DNA of 64,000 nt from Rhinopithecus roxellana. Lineage: Eukaryota > Chordata > Mammalia > Primates > Cercopithecidae. Numbering within the stretch: the stretch's first letter is position 1; each line of letters starts with the position of its first letter. The notes beneath the pieces were generated by a model. The model did not search any database. It saw only the letters and a list, made by a program, of their open reading frames with translations, and was not told the DNA's origin. A program made the position numbers and the translations under genes. The stretch lies in contig NC_044565.1 in the NCBI RefSeq assembly GCF_007565055.1, forward strand, positions 43,615,211 to 43,679,210, given 5' to 3'. Below, piece by piece: positions 33,901 through 45,489 of this stretch.

Positions 33901-34611
33901 TTAATATATTTAAATAGTCCTGTGTCATCAGTTGGTGGCTTTTCTTTTCAACAATTTGCAATATATTTTGTTTTTCCCTAATTAAACTTCACATGCTGGA
34001 ATTAATTACTGCTGGGTAGTTGAAATCTGGTGGTCTAATTTTCAACTTTAGTTAATGAAGCTCAAAGTCTACATTCACCTCTGAAATGATCAACCTTACC
34101 AAATTATATTTGTCCACATATATCTTCTAGATAATGAATATACAGGGCAGCTGCAAATTGTGATGGTTAAATAACACAATTATTTTTCATGTGTGACTTG
34201 TGAATCCTTCTCTCTCTTTATATATAAAAAACTTTATCATATGAAAGATCTTTATATTATAGGGATTGCATGTAAAACATATAGGTTGCACATGTGCCCC
34301 AAAAGCATTCAAAGCCATCCCCTCTCTTAACCATTAAAGTGAAGCTACATCAAGATTTCGTTTGTGAAAAAAAAAAAGTGAAAATTTTCTATGTCATGAG
34401 CAGTTCAGTATGCTACCCTGGAAAAGTTTTAAAATGTCTAGATACCATTACCCCAAACTAAATATTTTAAAGACTCTAAAAACTTTTGTCATAAATTGGT
34501 TGAATGCAGGAAACCAGTTGAAATTCTACAGTCTACATCTAGATCTAGTTTGCCTAATTTTAGATAATAAAATACACATATACAATAAACTGCTCTCACA
34601 TGCATAATGAG
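30956..34611. other. 3.6-kb repeat-poor interval
   Basis: I recognise no transposable element. Open frames at 31453-31635, 32865-33140 and 33428-33616 (plus) have no recognised similarity, no splice context that I can defend and AT-rich codon use. A candidate conserved block lies at 32030-32345. Confidence 0.45.
32030..32345. promoter_or_regulatory. Candidate enhancer-like, homeobox-word-rich block
   Basis: GATGGTTAATTACTATCTAATTTG, TTTGCATATTAATGAGG (an octamer-related TTTGCATA followed by TTAATGA) and ATTGATTAATGG-like words cluster in repeat-free DNA. This is a compositional argument only; conservation is unknown. Confidence 0.25.
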
Positions 34612-34755
34612 GTATATTAGCAGGCATTATCATCTTTATTTTGCAGATGAATATATTAGGGCTCAGAGATATTGAGATCTCAAGTTACCCTATGAAAGAC
34701 TGGTCTTCAGTTTGGGTCATCTGAATTTATAGCCTGACCTCCTTTAATTTATACC
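34612..34755 (-). repeat. MIR fragment, antisense
   Basis: CATTATCATCTTTATTTTGCAGATGA followed by GGCTCAGAGATATTGAGAT and GACCTCCTTTAAT matches the antisense MIR core (TATTATCCCCATTTTACAGATGAGG, CACAGAGAGGTTAAG). Confidence 0.65.
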
Positions 34756-35129
34756 ACAAGCACCCATTATAAAAGCAGAAAAGGAAGAACTGGAAGCAAG
34801 GGAGTAAAGGATGATCAAGTGAGAGAGTGAGTGGGACTAGTGCTAATTTCTTTACCTTTCTCTTTTCTCTACATGTCGTTTCTTGTATTTCAGCAAATTA
34901 TCTTTTAGGTTGTTGGTATTCTTTCTCCAAGCCATCTAGATACATGGATTATTAATCAACATTAAGGCATAAATGACTTCCTAACCAAATTTTAGAAAAT
35001 TTTAGGGGATAATATCTGTATCTCTAATTAGGACCTAATGATTCATCAGCTAGTAATCTAGAGATTGTACATTTGAAAATTTACATTGTGTATACTTGTT
35101 TCATATACTACTCACTTATTTAGGCTTCT

Positions 35130-35325
35130 AAAATAGTACTTTACATACACTAGTTTATTGGATTCCCACAACAGCCTTATGAAGCAGATACTACTATGAT
35201 CCTTATTCTACAAATGAGGAAACAGAAGGTAGAAGAACTTAAGTGACTTTCCAAAGAGTTGAAGCTGGAATTTGAAATTACATCTGTCCAATTTCAGAGC
35301 CAGTCACTCCACACTTCTGCAAATG
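35130..35325 (-). repeat. MIR, antisense
   Basis: ACTTTACATACACTAG, CACAACAGCCTTATGAAGCAG, ATTCTACAAATGAGGAAACAG, GAACTTAAGTGACTTTCC and CAGAGCCAGTCACTCC follow the antisense MIR consensus in order. Confidence 0.85.
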
Positions 35326-35375
35326 GCTTTTCTCTACTCTGACTTAGTAAAACACATGGTCTAAGCTTTCTTATC

Positions 35376-35465
35376 TATGAGCTGCATCACTTTGGGCAAG
35401 ATAGTTAATTAGCTAAGCATTAGTTTCCTCCTCATTTGTTAAATAGGGCTAGTGATTACAAAGAG
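35376..35465 (+). repeat. MIR fragment, sense
   Basis: CATCACTTTGGGCAAGATAG, TTAGTTTCCTCCTCATTTG and TTAAATAGGGCTAGTGAT match the sense MIR core. It lies close to the antisense MIR but in opposite orientation. Confidence 0.75.
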
Positions 35466-35670
35466 ATTTTTTAAAATTAAAAATATTGACAACCAATATC
35501 ATACATGAAAAAAATTGTAGTGCCATTATTATTATTATTATCATTGATAGTAATGATATCCAATGGAGGGTGGGTTGATATAGTGAATATTCAAAACTTA
35601 TAGGCTAACCTGATGTTAAATGCAGTTTTTTGTAGTTGAACCATAGCTGGCCATGGTTCTTTAGGAGGTA

Positions 35671-35978
35671 GTCTTTTTTTTTTTTTTTTTTTTTTCTGAG
35701 ACAGAGTTTTGCTCTTGTTGCCAGGCTGGAGTGCAATGGCACAATCTCAGCTCACTGCAAACTCAGCCTCCCAGGTTCAAGCGATTCTCCTGCCTCAGCC
35801 TCCTGAGTAGCTGGGATTACAGGCGTGTGCCACCATGCTCAGCTAATTTTGTATTTTTAGTAGAGATGGGGTTTCTCCATGTTGGTCAGGCTGGTCTCGA
35901 ACTCCTGACCTCAGGTGATCTGCCCGCCTTGACCTCCCAAAGTGCTGGGATTACAGGTGTAAGCCACCACGCCCACCC
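35671..35978 (-). mobile_element. AluS-like, full length, antisense
   Basis: A poly-T tail (35674-35695) is followed by GAGACAGAGTTTTGCTCTTG and a complete antisense body ending CCACCACGCCCACCC. It lacks the variants of the young monkey AluYs. Only weak flanking similarity exists (GGTAGTCT on the left, GAGTATTCT on the right). Confidence 0.93.
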
Positions 35979-36047
35979 TTGGGGAGTATTCTTAAGATTG
36001 AAACATTGGTGGAGGTATTTATTTCTCCATTGAATGGAGGCCTTGTG

Positions 36048-36380
36048 CAGCAGTCCCCAGCCTTTTGGCACCAGGGACCAATTTTGTGGAATACAATTCC
36101 ACGAAATTGGCATGGGGAGTGGTGGTTTCGGGATGAAACTGTTTCACCTCATCAGGCATTAGATTCTCATAAGGAGCGTGCAGCCTAGATCCCACACATG
36201 CACAGTTCACAGCAGGATTTGTGGTCCTATGACAATCTAATGTCTCCGCTGAGCTGACTGGAGGTGGAGCTGAGGCTGTAATGCTGGCTTGCCCACCACT
36301 CACTTCTTGCTGTGTTTCCTGGTTCCTAACAGACCACAAACTGGTACTGGTCCGCAGCCCAGCGGGTTGGAGACCCCTCA
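36048..36380 (-). mobile_element. MER1-type hAT-Charlie element
   Basis: The ends are near-inverted: CAGCAGTCCCCAGCCTTTTG on the left and GGGTTGGAGACCCCTC on the right. Inside are GGCACCAGGGACCAATTTTG, CATTAGATTCTCATAAGGAGC and GTTCCTAACAGACCACAAAC. The length of about 330 bp and the order match MER1 (non-autonomous Charlie3 relatives). The 131-codon minus-strand frame at 36019-36414 is only translated transposon. The 8-bp target duplication is not recognisable. Confidence 0.85.
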
Positions 36381-37699
36381 TGTAAGATCTATCATTGCAG
36401 CTTGAGCCTCTCACGACAAATACAGCTTATCACAGATAACTGTTTATAGGAAAGTGTCAGTTAGAAACTGGAATTTCCTCTTGTTCATCAAGATTTCTAG
36501 TCATCATTGTTCCATCTTCTGGTTTGGTAAGGGAGTGGAGTTGGGTACAGTGGAAATCGTTTAGCTGCATTTTTCCCCATATTATTTTACCATCCTAGGC
36601 AGCACACGTGTATATAATTCTTGTCTCTTTATTTTTTAAATCCATTCACCTGATTTCTTTAAATATGTGATGGTAGAACATGATGATAAAACTTGCCACT
36701 TTGAAGTCAAATCTCATTATATAATTTTGGGCCTGATCTTCAAAAATAAAATAATAAAATAATTACTTAATAGTTGTTAGGTTATAAATGCTTTCATGTT
36801 TGCAAAATGTTTTTAGATTTCTGTAGAATCATGTGTAGTTCATTATGGTAAAGTTTTGTGATAACCAGGACTCACATTAATGTCTTTTGCTTAGTTTTTA
36901 ATACATTTTCAACTAGAACATGTATTTAGTCTTTTTGGTTTTGAGGTAACTATTCCTATTCAGAGATAGAACTTTTAAAGAACTATGATTCTATTTTGCT
37001 ATTTCTAATTTTGTCCTTTTTATGTAAATATATATTATGTACATTTCATTTTACAGTGCCGTTATTTAATATAAATACATCTGTAAATTGTATTTTTTGT
37101 GTGAGGATCTTGAAATCAAAATAATCAACAGTAAACATCACAACTACAGCTGCAGCTTTAAATATTTTATAATCCAATCAAATTGTTTGAGTAGTAATGT
37201 ATTTAAATGTTGTTATGGAATCCCCTCCAGACTTTTTAAAATGGTTACTCTGTTCCTGGGTTTGCTATTTATGAAATTCATAAAGGATGACATTTTTTAA
37301 TAATAGAGAATTTGACTTAGAGAACAATGTTTATTTTTATGTCTCAATAAAATCTAAAATTTTTTGTCTTAACTTTCAGAGGGACACAACCACAAATCAT
37401 TCTTTTATTAGTGACTGTATATACATCTGTTGTTGCTGCTATAATTAGAGTGACCTTAAATGAGAAGTCTTACCTGAGTTGTTTAATTTCTTTCCGGATA
37501 TTTGGATGAAGAAGTTTTACCTAAGGAGATAAGGCACCAGGATGAAACTAGGTGTGAAAAATACCTTTATAAAAGACTCATAGCAGAGGTCATCTCTAAG
37601 TATAATGTAATATTTAAGGCCTTACCTAAGCCCTGATGTAGTCTAAATTATTTTTAAATTGTATATGTTAAAAAAGTGAATCAGAATAGAGTTCTATTA
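36381..37699. other. No gene; AT-rich unassigned sequence
   Basis: No recognisable repeat and no supported frame. Confidence 0.45.
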
Positions 37700-37905
37700 T
37701 TAGTCCTACAGAGCTGATATTAACTAAGGTTTTACTATGTCCTAGGCTAAAACACTTTATACAATTCATGTAGTCATTTTATAGATAATTTCCATTTTTT
37801 CTGATGAGGAACCTAAGTAAAAAAAAAAAAAAAAAAAAAGTAAGGTTAAGTGCCACAAATAGTAAACATTGGGATCTTGGCTATCTGACCTCAGAGCCTC
37901 ATGTT
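37700..37905 (-). repeat. MIR, antisense, with internal A-run
   Basis: ACTAAGGTTTTACTATGTCC, CACTTTATACAATTCATG, CTGATGAGGAACCTAAG, AGGTTAAGTGCC and CTGACCTCAGAGCCTCATG follow the antisense MIR order. An A-run at 37819-37838 has expanded in the middle. Confidence 0.75.
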
Positions 37906-38701
37906 TATTACAAATTAGTACAAATGTATTTAATTGTGCACATATATTTAATGAACTAACGGACAGAGGATCCTAATTTCAGAAGTAAATATTCTTGAAC
38001 TTTCAAAACATTAATATTCTGTAAAATAAATTTTTTTGTTTTAAAAGCTGACATTTTTTCTCTTTAATGTATTAAGCAATTTTGTGTTTGACTTAAGAAT
38101 TAGACAAGTAAATTGGCATTATTTTTGTTGGCATTTATATAGGCAAACTAATAACTTGTGGTTACATTTTAACATGACTTATTCAATTAATGCTTTATTA
38201 AATACTTACATATAAATATCATTAGGCCCCATTAAAAAGTACTTTAAACTGAAATGTGATCTAGAAACAATATTTTTTTAAATGCTATAGATTGGCATGA
38301 AAAGATATCCAATTTGGTATCCTAATATTCTATATGTCTCTGCAGTATTAAAACATGCAAAGAGTAGGTATAATTTGTGAAAATATCCTAATATTGTAAT
38401 AAACATATATCGAAGAAAAACAATGAAGATCATAGTAAAGTTATAGTGCATCCAAAGTTTTAGAAATATTTGGGTGCAATATAATATGACATATAAGAGC
38501 AAAATTTAAAGTCAGGGAGATATCTAGCTAGGCCACCAAACTGCCCTCCTTTTTCAACTTTATTCCTCTGTAATTTAGTTGGCAGATAAATTTCTCCTGA
38601 AAATGGAAAAAGGAGATTTAGATACATTGACCCATTCCTATCAAATAAAAAAATTGTTAATAATAATCTTTTGATGAGGAAATATTTGGAAAACTCCTTA
38701 G
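37906..38701. other. No gene; AT-rich unassigned sequence
   Basis: Minus-strand frames at 38278-38502 and 38460-38711 overlap in different frames and match nothing I know. Confidence 0.4.
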
Positions 38702-38930
38702 TTTTTAGCACTTATTATGTAGGAAGCAATTCATAAAAACACTTTTATAGACAGTCATTTAACCTTTATGTAATCTCTATAAAATACCTATTACCAACCA
38801 GGTGAGTCTTTAAAACTCATGAATTTTCCATGACTTGCCTAATGTAAAATAACTAGAAATAAATTGATAGGGCCAAGACTGAATCCCAGGCCTCACTCTC
38901 TAAATCCAGTGTGTTTTGGCCTCTCATGAT
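38702..38930 (-). repeat. MIR, antisense, diverged
   Basis: TTTTTAGCACTTATTATGTAGG, CATTTAACCTTTATGTAATC, CTTGCCTAATGTAAAATAAC and AGACTGAATCCCAGGCC keep the antisense MIR order with several gaps. Confidence 0.65.
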
Positions 38931-38947
38931 CTTAGAATGTCCATGTT

Positions 38948-39299
38948 TCAGTCTGTTCAGGCTGCTATAACAAAAATATCATAGACTGTGTGGTTTAAAC
39001 AACAAGCATTTGTTTTTCACAGTCCTGCTGGCTGAGAATCCCAGATCCAGTTTCCAGCAGATTCAGTGTCTGAGGAGGCCCACTTCCTAGTTCATAGACA
39101 GCTATCTTCTTGCTGTGTCCTCACATGGTGGAAGGAGGCAGGGATCTTTCTGGGATCTTTTTAATAAGAGCACGAATTCCATTCATGAGGGCTTCACCCT
39201 CATGTCACAAAGTCCCCACCTTGTAATACCATCACATTAGGGGTTAGGGTTTTAATATATGAATGTTCAGGGGATACAAATGTTTAGTCCATAACAGTC
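38948..39299 (-). mobile_element. MLT1 LTR (ERVL-MaLR), antisense
   Basis: TTCAGTCTGTTCAGGCTGC, ATAGACTGTGTGGTTTAAAC, CTTCTTGCTGTGTCCTCACA, CATTCATGAGGGCTTCACC and GTTAGGGTTTTAATATATGA lead to ATAACA at the end, the antisense MLT1 consensus in order. No internal sequence adjoins. Confidence 0.88.
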
Positions 39300-39499
39300 T
39301 ATAAGGGTAAATGCATTCCCTTCCTGTTCTAAGTAATTTGTGTGAGTTAATCCTTTCTTTACTTTGGTTTCCCAGCATACAAGAAGCTATTTGGCTGCCA
39401 GAAAATAGTCTTGTAACAAAAGCTATTGCTCTTTAGTCAAATTACAAATACCCAACTAAACCATAAGAAACTCTTTATACAAAATGTCTTCGTGTCATC

Positions 39500-39625
39500 A
39501 AATATGTCCTCAGGAAATCTTTTCTGATTTCCTTTCTGTTTCTGAGCTGGATTTTGCCTCTGAGCTTATGAACTGCTCTTCTCCATTATATTTGTGCTCC
39601 TCCCTGTTTTGGTTAATTACTTCAC
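39500..39625 (-). repeat. L2 fragment, antisense
   Basis: TCAGGAAATCTTTTCTGATT followed by TATGAACTGCTCTTC and TATTTGTGCTCCTCCC resembles the antisense L2 region (CCAGGAAGCCTTCCCTGA, CCTGTAGCACTT). Confidence 0.5.
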
Positions 39626-40790
39626 TCTATCCTCAAGTTTTAGTCTTTCCTATGAAAAAAAAAATTATTCCTGAAAACTGGACTTGCTTATCCCTCTGGT
39701 GACCTCCAACCCAAACTTTAGGTAGTAATTGAGTGTTTTCATGCAGTAATGTGTCCCTTGGACACTCTTGGGCTCCACCAGCTGTGTCATCACTCAAAGT
39801 ATGAACCCAGATGTCTGAATTATTTAGAAAAGACACATGGTTTGTTCATCTGTAGATCTATACCAAAATTGCAGGGTTTTTCCATGCAAAACCTAAACTA
39901 GCTCTTTTGTTAATCTCATCCATAATTCTTTATACAGCTGAGAAGTTAGAATCTAACTCAAAATTTGAAACTATTTGCTGTGCATTTATATCCATTAATA
40001 CTAGGCATTAATAAAAAGTACCTGCATTGTCTTCTTTTCATTTTGTAATGTGAATCCAGCCCTTTTTATGGGGCCTAGTAAGATTTGTGTTTTAATGTGC
40101 TCCTATATTTAGCAAATATTTACTAAAGGCCTATTATGTGCTAAGCACTCTTCTAAGAGAGCAGGTTATGTCTTATAACTCATTATACTCCCAGTGAATA
40201 GCATTAAGTCTTATACATAGTGTATCAATTGACAAGCCCTGCTGTTTTGCTGGGTCCTAAAAAGTACAACAGTAACATTCCTGATTTTTTTCTTGGAAAT
40301 CAGATTTCAGTCTGGTTTGGTCTAATTTTCAGATTTCAGTCCATTTGTCGGTAATTAAATGTTCATGGAATCCCCAATTATATCCACAAATGTATGTGAT
40401 TATCACTGTAAACTATCCAGGCTCCATTGATGCACATGAGTTATGCTAATGCCTTCAAGTTTATCTAGTTCTTTTATATGTCATTTTTCCTCTTTCCAGT
40501 ACTTACCTCTTTGAATGAAGCAGGGCAACCTTAAGAGAGGAAAACAAAAGTGCAAGTCCACTTAATAGTTACAAAGTAAATTCCCTTTGTGGGGTCAAGC
40601 AACTCCTGACAATGGATGTGAGTTAGTCAGAGCTGGTTTCTGTGGCCATCAGAATGCATCAGCACTGTCTGTGTTGTCTATATTGTGGGATTTCTCAAGG
40701 CTTTCAAATGCCAATATTAACTGTGACTCCCCAAAAAGGATGTTGTGTTTCCCAAATGTATTTAACCATGGAACTTAATTCTTTGTTTTC
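39626..40790. other. No gene; a weak MIR-like piece near 40110-40165
   Basis: AAATATTTACTAAAGGCCTA and TATGTGCTAAGCACTCTTC near 40115-40155 resemble the start of an antisense MIR. The remainder is unassigned. Confidence 0.45.
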
Positions 40791-40840
40791 TTTTGTTAGA
40801 GCGTTTCATTTTGTTAGAGCGTTTCATTTTGTTAGAGCAT
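40791..40840. repeat. 18-bp minisatellite, about 2.7 copies
   Basis: The unit TTTTGTTAGAGCGTTTCA is present twice perfectly and then partly (TTTTGTTAGAGC). Because 18 is a multiple of three, a translated frame across it shows a repeated FHFVRA peptide, which has no functional meaning by itself. Confidence 0.92.
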
Positions 40841-40964
40841 GTCTCAGAACAAGTCTCTAGGGACATATATAGCTTGGGAAACTCTGAAACAGAGTCACAA
40901 AAAGTATAATGTTTATAATCTAGAATATCTCTGAGATGTTGCCAGTGTTATCATGAAGTAATTG

Positions 40965-41088
40965 CTGAGAGTAATAAGATGTAATTATTTTCATGTTTTG
41001 CTGATGAGGAAACTGAGATGTAGAAAATTCAAGCAGATTTCCCATGGTTGCTCTGCTGAGAAATGTAAAAAAAAAAAAAAAAAAAAGA
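40965..41088 (-). repeat. MIR fragment, antisense, with 3' A-run
   Basis: AATTATTTTCATGTTTTGCTGATGAGGAAAC followed by GAGATGTAGAAAATTCAAGC and CCCATGGTTGC matches the antisense MIR core. An A-run follows at 41069-41087. Confidence 0.7.
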
Positions 41089-41394
41089 AAAAACCAAAAA
41101 GCCTTAGAGAACTCAAGTCTGTCTGACCCAATCTTAAAATAATTCCCCCATGCTGCATATTGCTCACTGGTTCTAACTGGGCATTTGGGCCTAGTCTGCA
41201 CCCTCTCTGTTCCTGGGCCATAGCGGACTTAAAACCAAATCTCTGAGTTTTAATCTCAACATTGGGTAGTCCTTGAGGTGTAAGAGGATGACATCTATTG
41301 AGAGCTTTTCTAAGGGATTAATTCACTGTATTTCACCCTTTTCTGTAGTATTGACTTTGGAACTTATGTTGTGGGGGCAGTGGCGGTCAACCAT

Positions 41395-41620
41395 CACCAC
41401 TCCATAACCACCAGTTGTTATTAAGCAGTAAGTATGTGTTGGATTGGGTAACAAACATTTGAAAATGTGTACTTTATCTCATTTAATATTTCCCCCAGTC
41501 CTATAAGGTTGGCAACATTATGAAGAAACACATTCAGATAAACAAATGATCAAAAGTCAAGTATTTAGTAAATAGAGAGTCCAGGGATTAAATCCAGATC
41601 TGATTGATGGCAAATATTAC
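41395..41620 (-). repeat. MIR, antisense
   Basis: GTAAGTATGTGTTGGATTGG, CTTTATCTCATTTAATATTTCC, AGTCCTATAAGGTTGGC and GTCCAGGGATTAAATCC follow antisense MIR order. Confidence 0.7.
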
Positions 41621-42929
41621 AGGCTTTTCATGATCCGTTTTGTCTTCAAAATCTACAGAGATAAACCCTGTATAAATTTCTCCAGGGGTCATGAAGAGAC
41701 TGGGGTATGAAAGCGCCACACATTTCCTGTCTCCACAATTTTACTTGTTTTCAAAACTGAGCGTTGTGTTTTATTGTCATAATCCAGGGAAGAGTACAAT
41801 AGGGGAGTCAGCATCTTAGCCATTCTGATAGAATGCACCTTGACTTTGTCGAACTCCAGAGCTGACCTTCCTAGTGCTGAAAATCTGTATGGAGAAAGGG
41901 ATTTATCTGGAGCTGTTACAGCTCTGGCATTTAGGCAGCCCTGTAGGAATAGCTAGCTATGTGTTTTGTAGAAAATAGATCAACGATGGGGCCGCCATGG
42001 GAATTTTTTTTTTCCTCTATCCTCATTCATGGTTTTAAGTAGTATGGGTTTATTTTACCTATCAGGCTAATTACAAATGATTTACCATTTTAATCTGGAA
42101 TAAAAGATTTTATTTTTTATAAATTGACTATGTGGATGAAACATTTTTCTTCTTGTTCCTAAAATACCTGTTATTATGGCTTATAGGATCAATAATTTTT
42201 ACATTTTACAAAGCTTCTAAGAATATCTGAACATGGAAAATGGCAAGCAAAGGATAGAGGTTCAAATGAAACTGTTCAGCAGGTCAATAATTTAACACTT
42301 TCAGAAAGTATGCAGTATCAATTCTTGCACAGATCTCTAAGACAGATTTCTTCATTAAAAATCTATTAAGAGTTAGAAGGAATTTATTAAACAAATTATT
42401 AATATTTCAGGGCATTGCTAAATAGCAAATTAAAGCGAAGTGAAAATAGCATAGGAAAAATATATTTCATGATTAAAAATGAATTTCTACTTGACAGCAA
42501 GTTTTACCAAAGGATAATTTTTCTCAAATATTTCAGTTTGGAATTTTAATCTTTGTTTGCTTTTTTTTTGCATCCTGAACTACCTAGTAGTCTGTGGTTT
42601 TATCCAGTACTATATTGGGTCATATGTTTTCTCCTTTTGAGAACCAAAAAAAATAAACCACACAAACACATAGACTCAGGCTGAGTATTTCTCCTGGATC
42701 TTTTTCTTTACAAGTGTAAATCATCACATATTATAGTGAAAGAGTGCAGTACTTAATCCTCATAGTGATGCTATAACCCCAGTGATCTTCAGTTTACTGT
42801 TGGTTTTTCAATTTGTAATAATAGGTGGGTGGTTTATATTAGTAACTAATAAAATGCTTCCCAAAATATTGGACTGGTGATAGCTTTAAGGTTATGAAAT
42901 TTTTACTTTATATAAAGTCAAATGAGTTC
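41621..42929. other. No gene or recognised repeat
   Basis: AT-rich single-copy-looking DNA with no supported frame. Confidence 0.45.
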
Positions 42930-43390
42930 AGTTATGTTAGAAGGTAAACTGAGGCATAGTAAAATGTTAGAGAGCTTATTTGAGCAAACACTCACTCAAG
43001 AATCAGGAAGTTCCAAATCAAAAGCAGTTCATGAGCTCCACTGAGGGAATGCAATGGGGAAGCTTTGACAGAACAGACACAGAAATAAAGCAAACACAAT
43101 ATTTGATTGGTTACAGTTATACAGTTGCCTTATTTGGTATATCCTATTGGAAAGTCCCTAATTATATTAATAATTTTCTAAGTTTTTGGCTACTTTTGAT
43201 TGGTTGAGCTTAAGTTTTGTTTTCTTTCTAATATAGGCATTTACAAGAAATCACCCCAAGTTAAGTTTCACTTCTGTTTGTAAGCCCAGCAACCCTTAGG
43301 TCACTAATGAGGTCTACTCATTTTAGCTGCTTGGGGATTCTTCAGGCCTGGTCTTCATTTTAATTTAACAGGTAACAAACTTCAAGATAT
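42930..43390. mobile_element. Probable ancient LTR remnant, unnamed
   Basis: AATATTTGATTGGTTACAGTT, CCTATTGGAAAGTCCCTAAT, TTTTGATTGGTTGAGCTTAAG and CCCAAGTTAAGTTTCACTTC are phrases I associate with an old endogenous retrovirus LTR, but I cannot assign it. The plus-strand frame at 42980-43207 lies within it and has no coding relative. Confidence 0.4.
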
Positions 43391-44239
43391 GGCCTCATCA
43401 AAAACTACTTTGAAAACCTATTCTTCAAATCTGGTCAAATATTTGGTTCAATTAACTAAAAACCTATCACACACAGTTTAGAAAACACTTAGTAATTAGT
43501 AAAATATGGTAGTGTGAATGCTTCTAAAAGGTTTATTAAGAGCCAGTCATTTAAATTCAGACATTTTGGAGATTGGTTATACATTCAGAAGTAATGGAGC
43601 TCAAGTTTTTTTTTTTTAATATTTTCATCCGTTTCTGTATGCATGCATACACTTATCAAATATTTCTTGATTTTATTTTATGTTAAAACACTGCAAAATT
43701 CTTAGAGAGACACAAAATTGGGACTATCCTTAAAAGATTTATAGGTAAGTCCAGAGCATAAGTAGTCACAGCTGCCAATTTCTGAATTTTGTCAGATGTG
43801 TAATTGTAATACACCATAGAAAATAATGGGTGGCAAAAGCTGTGCAAATTTTAAGAGGCAAAGCAACATCTTTAAATCACATGTGATGTGTAGTCATCCT
43901 AATGAAAACTAGAAAAATCAATCCATGATGAAACCACGTACAATGTACAACTTTGTACTCTGTTCCTCTAAGTTCTTTAACTCCTGACTATGCTTTTTGG
44001 TTTCTGATTTTGGATTCTTTCTTAGATTTGCCTTCCAGAAGTTCCTTGAAAATCTCTTGATCCCCTCTTGTGAATCCTTTTGGCCTTCGTTCTCATATTC
44101 TCATAAACAGTCTAGCAGTCACCCACTACTAGACTGTTTCTTAGAGCCTGTATTGATGAAATGATCTTCTGTACTTGGATTATCATGTTCTGACTTTGTT
44201 AGATCATCCTTGGCCCTGACTCCCTGTCACACCAGGCAT
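43391..44239. other. No gene; includes an 11-bp perfect inverted repeat
   Basis: AAACAGTCTAG (44105-44115) and CTAGACTGTTT (44129-44139) are perfect inverted repeats with a 13-base spacer. L2-like wording near 43680-43760 (AAACACTGCAAAATTC, AGACACAAAATTGG) is weak. Confidence 0.45.
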
Positions 44240-44735
44240 AGCACAGAAAAAGAAATCTAGACATTCTCCAGGAGATGGAGAGATTATATTTACCTGAGTG
44301 TAACAAGGAAGGCTTATTGGAAGAAGAGAGATTTGACTTGGCTCTTAAAGGATGAGAAGAATATGGATAGAGTCAGTGAGAAGCATATTGTAGGATGAAG
44401 GAAATAGCATATCTTCCCCATGAGGACAATCAGAGAAGCAGGATTCTGGATGGAAGTTGTGAACTGAAGCGTGTGAATAGCCAGGGTTGGAGGGAGTTTA
44501 GGATGTTTGAAGTGGTTGTAGTTGTTCTGTTTGGAAATGCTAGTTGTTTATTTGAGCTGAGGGGAGATTATGACAAAAAGCTTTTTGAAAACAATGAATC
44601 TGGCAGAGCATAGGGTGAGTTGGAGTTGAGAGATAGAAGACTATTGTGACAGTCATTGGAGATGTTCCAACATAGGCTAGTGACAACTTTGCAAATGTTC
44701 AGGGAGAATGAAGCATTAAACATGGAGTAGATGAA
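44240..44735 (+). repeat. L2 LINE fragment, sense
   Basis: GGAAGGCTTATTGGAAGAAG, ATTTGACTTGGCTCTTAAAGG and ATGAGAAGAATATGG match the L2 sequence GGCTTCCTGGAGGAGG, TTTGAGCTGGGTCTTGAAGG and ATGAGTAGG. The following 300 bp are the usual diverged L2 continuation. The plus frame at 44395-44613 is incidental. Confidence 0.6.
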
Positions 44736-44794
44736 ATTTTAAAGTCCCTTTCAGCCATAAGTTACAGACGTAGAATGGAATACTAGGCTATGAA

Positions 44795-45159
44795 GTCACA
44801 TTGTCTAATTTGCATGCTGGTTCCACTACTACTGACTATGACCTTGGGTAAATTACTTAGTGTTAAAAGTCCTCAGCTGGGCATGGTGGCTCACGCCTGT
44901 AATCCCAGCACTTTGGAAGGCAAAGGCGGGAGGATCACGATGTCAGGAGTTCAAGACCAGCCTGGTCAACACAGTGAAATCCCGTCTCTACTAAAAATAC
45001 AAAAGAAAAACTTAGCCTCATGTGGTGGCGGGCACCTGTAGTCCCAGCTACTTGGGAGACTGAGGCAGGAGAATCGCTTGAACCCAGGAGGTGGAGGTTA
45101 CAGTGAACCGAAATCACGCCACTGTACTCCAGCCTGGGTGACACAGCAAGACTCTGTCT

Positions 45160-45200
<41 letters not shown>

Positions 45201-45330
45201 TCCATCTGTAAAACAGGAATAATTTTAGAATTTATTTCATCATATTTGTGTGAGTTTAAACAGTGTACATATGTGAAGCCCTTAGCATAAGACATCACAC
45301 AGATAAGACCTCAACACATGTTTGCCTACA
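44795..45330 (+). repeat. MIR split by an Alu, sense
   Basis: The left part (44795-44874) has GGTTCCACTACTACTGACTATG and ACCTTGGGTAAATTACTTAG. After the Alu the MIR resumes with TCCATCTGTAAAACAGGAATAA and GAAGCCCTTAGCATAAG. Joined, the parts follow the sense MIR consensus. The Alu sits where the consensus reads CTCAGTTTCCTCATCTGTA. Confidence 0.85.
44875..45192 (+). mobile_element. Alu (S-like) inside the MIR, sense
   Basis: A sense Alu runs from AGCTGGGCATGGTGGC through both arms to an uninterrupted run of 36 A residues (45161-45196). Direct repeats AAAAGTCCTC flank it (44865-44874 and 45193-45202). The pure, long A-tail is itself a mutable microsatellite. Confidence 0.95.
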
Positions 45331-45489
45331 CTGTGCAATTTCTAGACATTGAGGTTTTAAACTGTGTAATACAAAGGGGAGAAAATGGGCTAGGTAGAAA
45401 AAAATAGTGCTGAGGTAGAATTCACAGGATTTGTAACTCATTAAATGCAGATCAAAGTGGGACAGAGGACCAGGAGAAATTAACAGAAA

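Noticed and set aside
36019..36414. 131-codon minus-strand open frame
   Set aside because: It is a translation of the MER1 DNA element in an arbitrary frame; MER1 is non-coding.
40791..40840. Repeated FHFVRA peptide as a protein motif
   Set aside because: It results from an 18-bp minisatellite in frame by arithmetic. No gene surrounds it.
45078..45298. Poly-lysine and poly-phenylalanine frames
   Set aside because: They come from translating the Alu A-tail in both directions.
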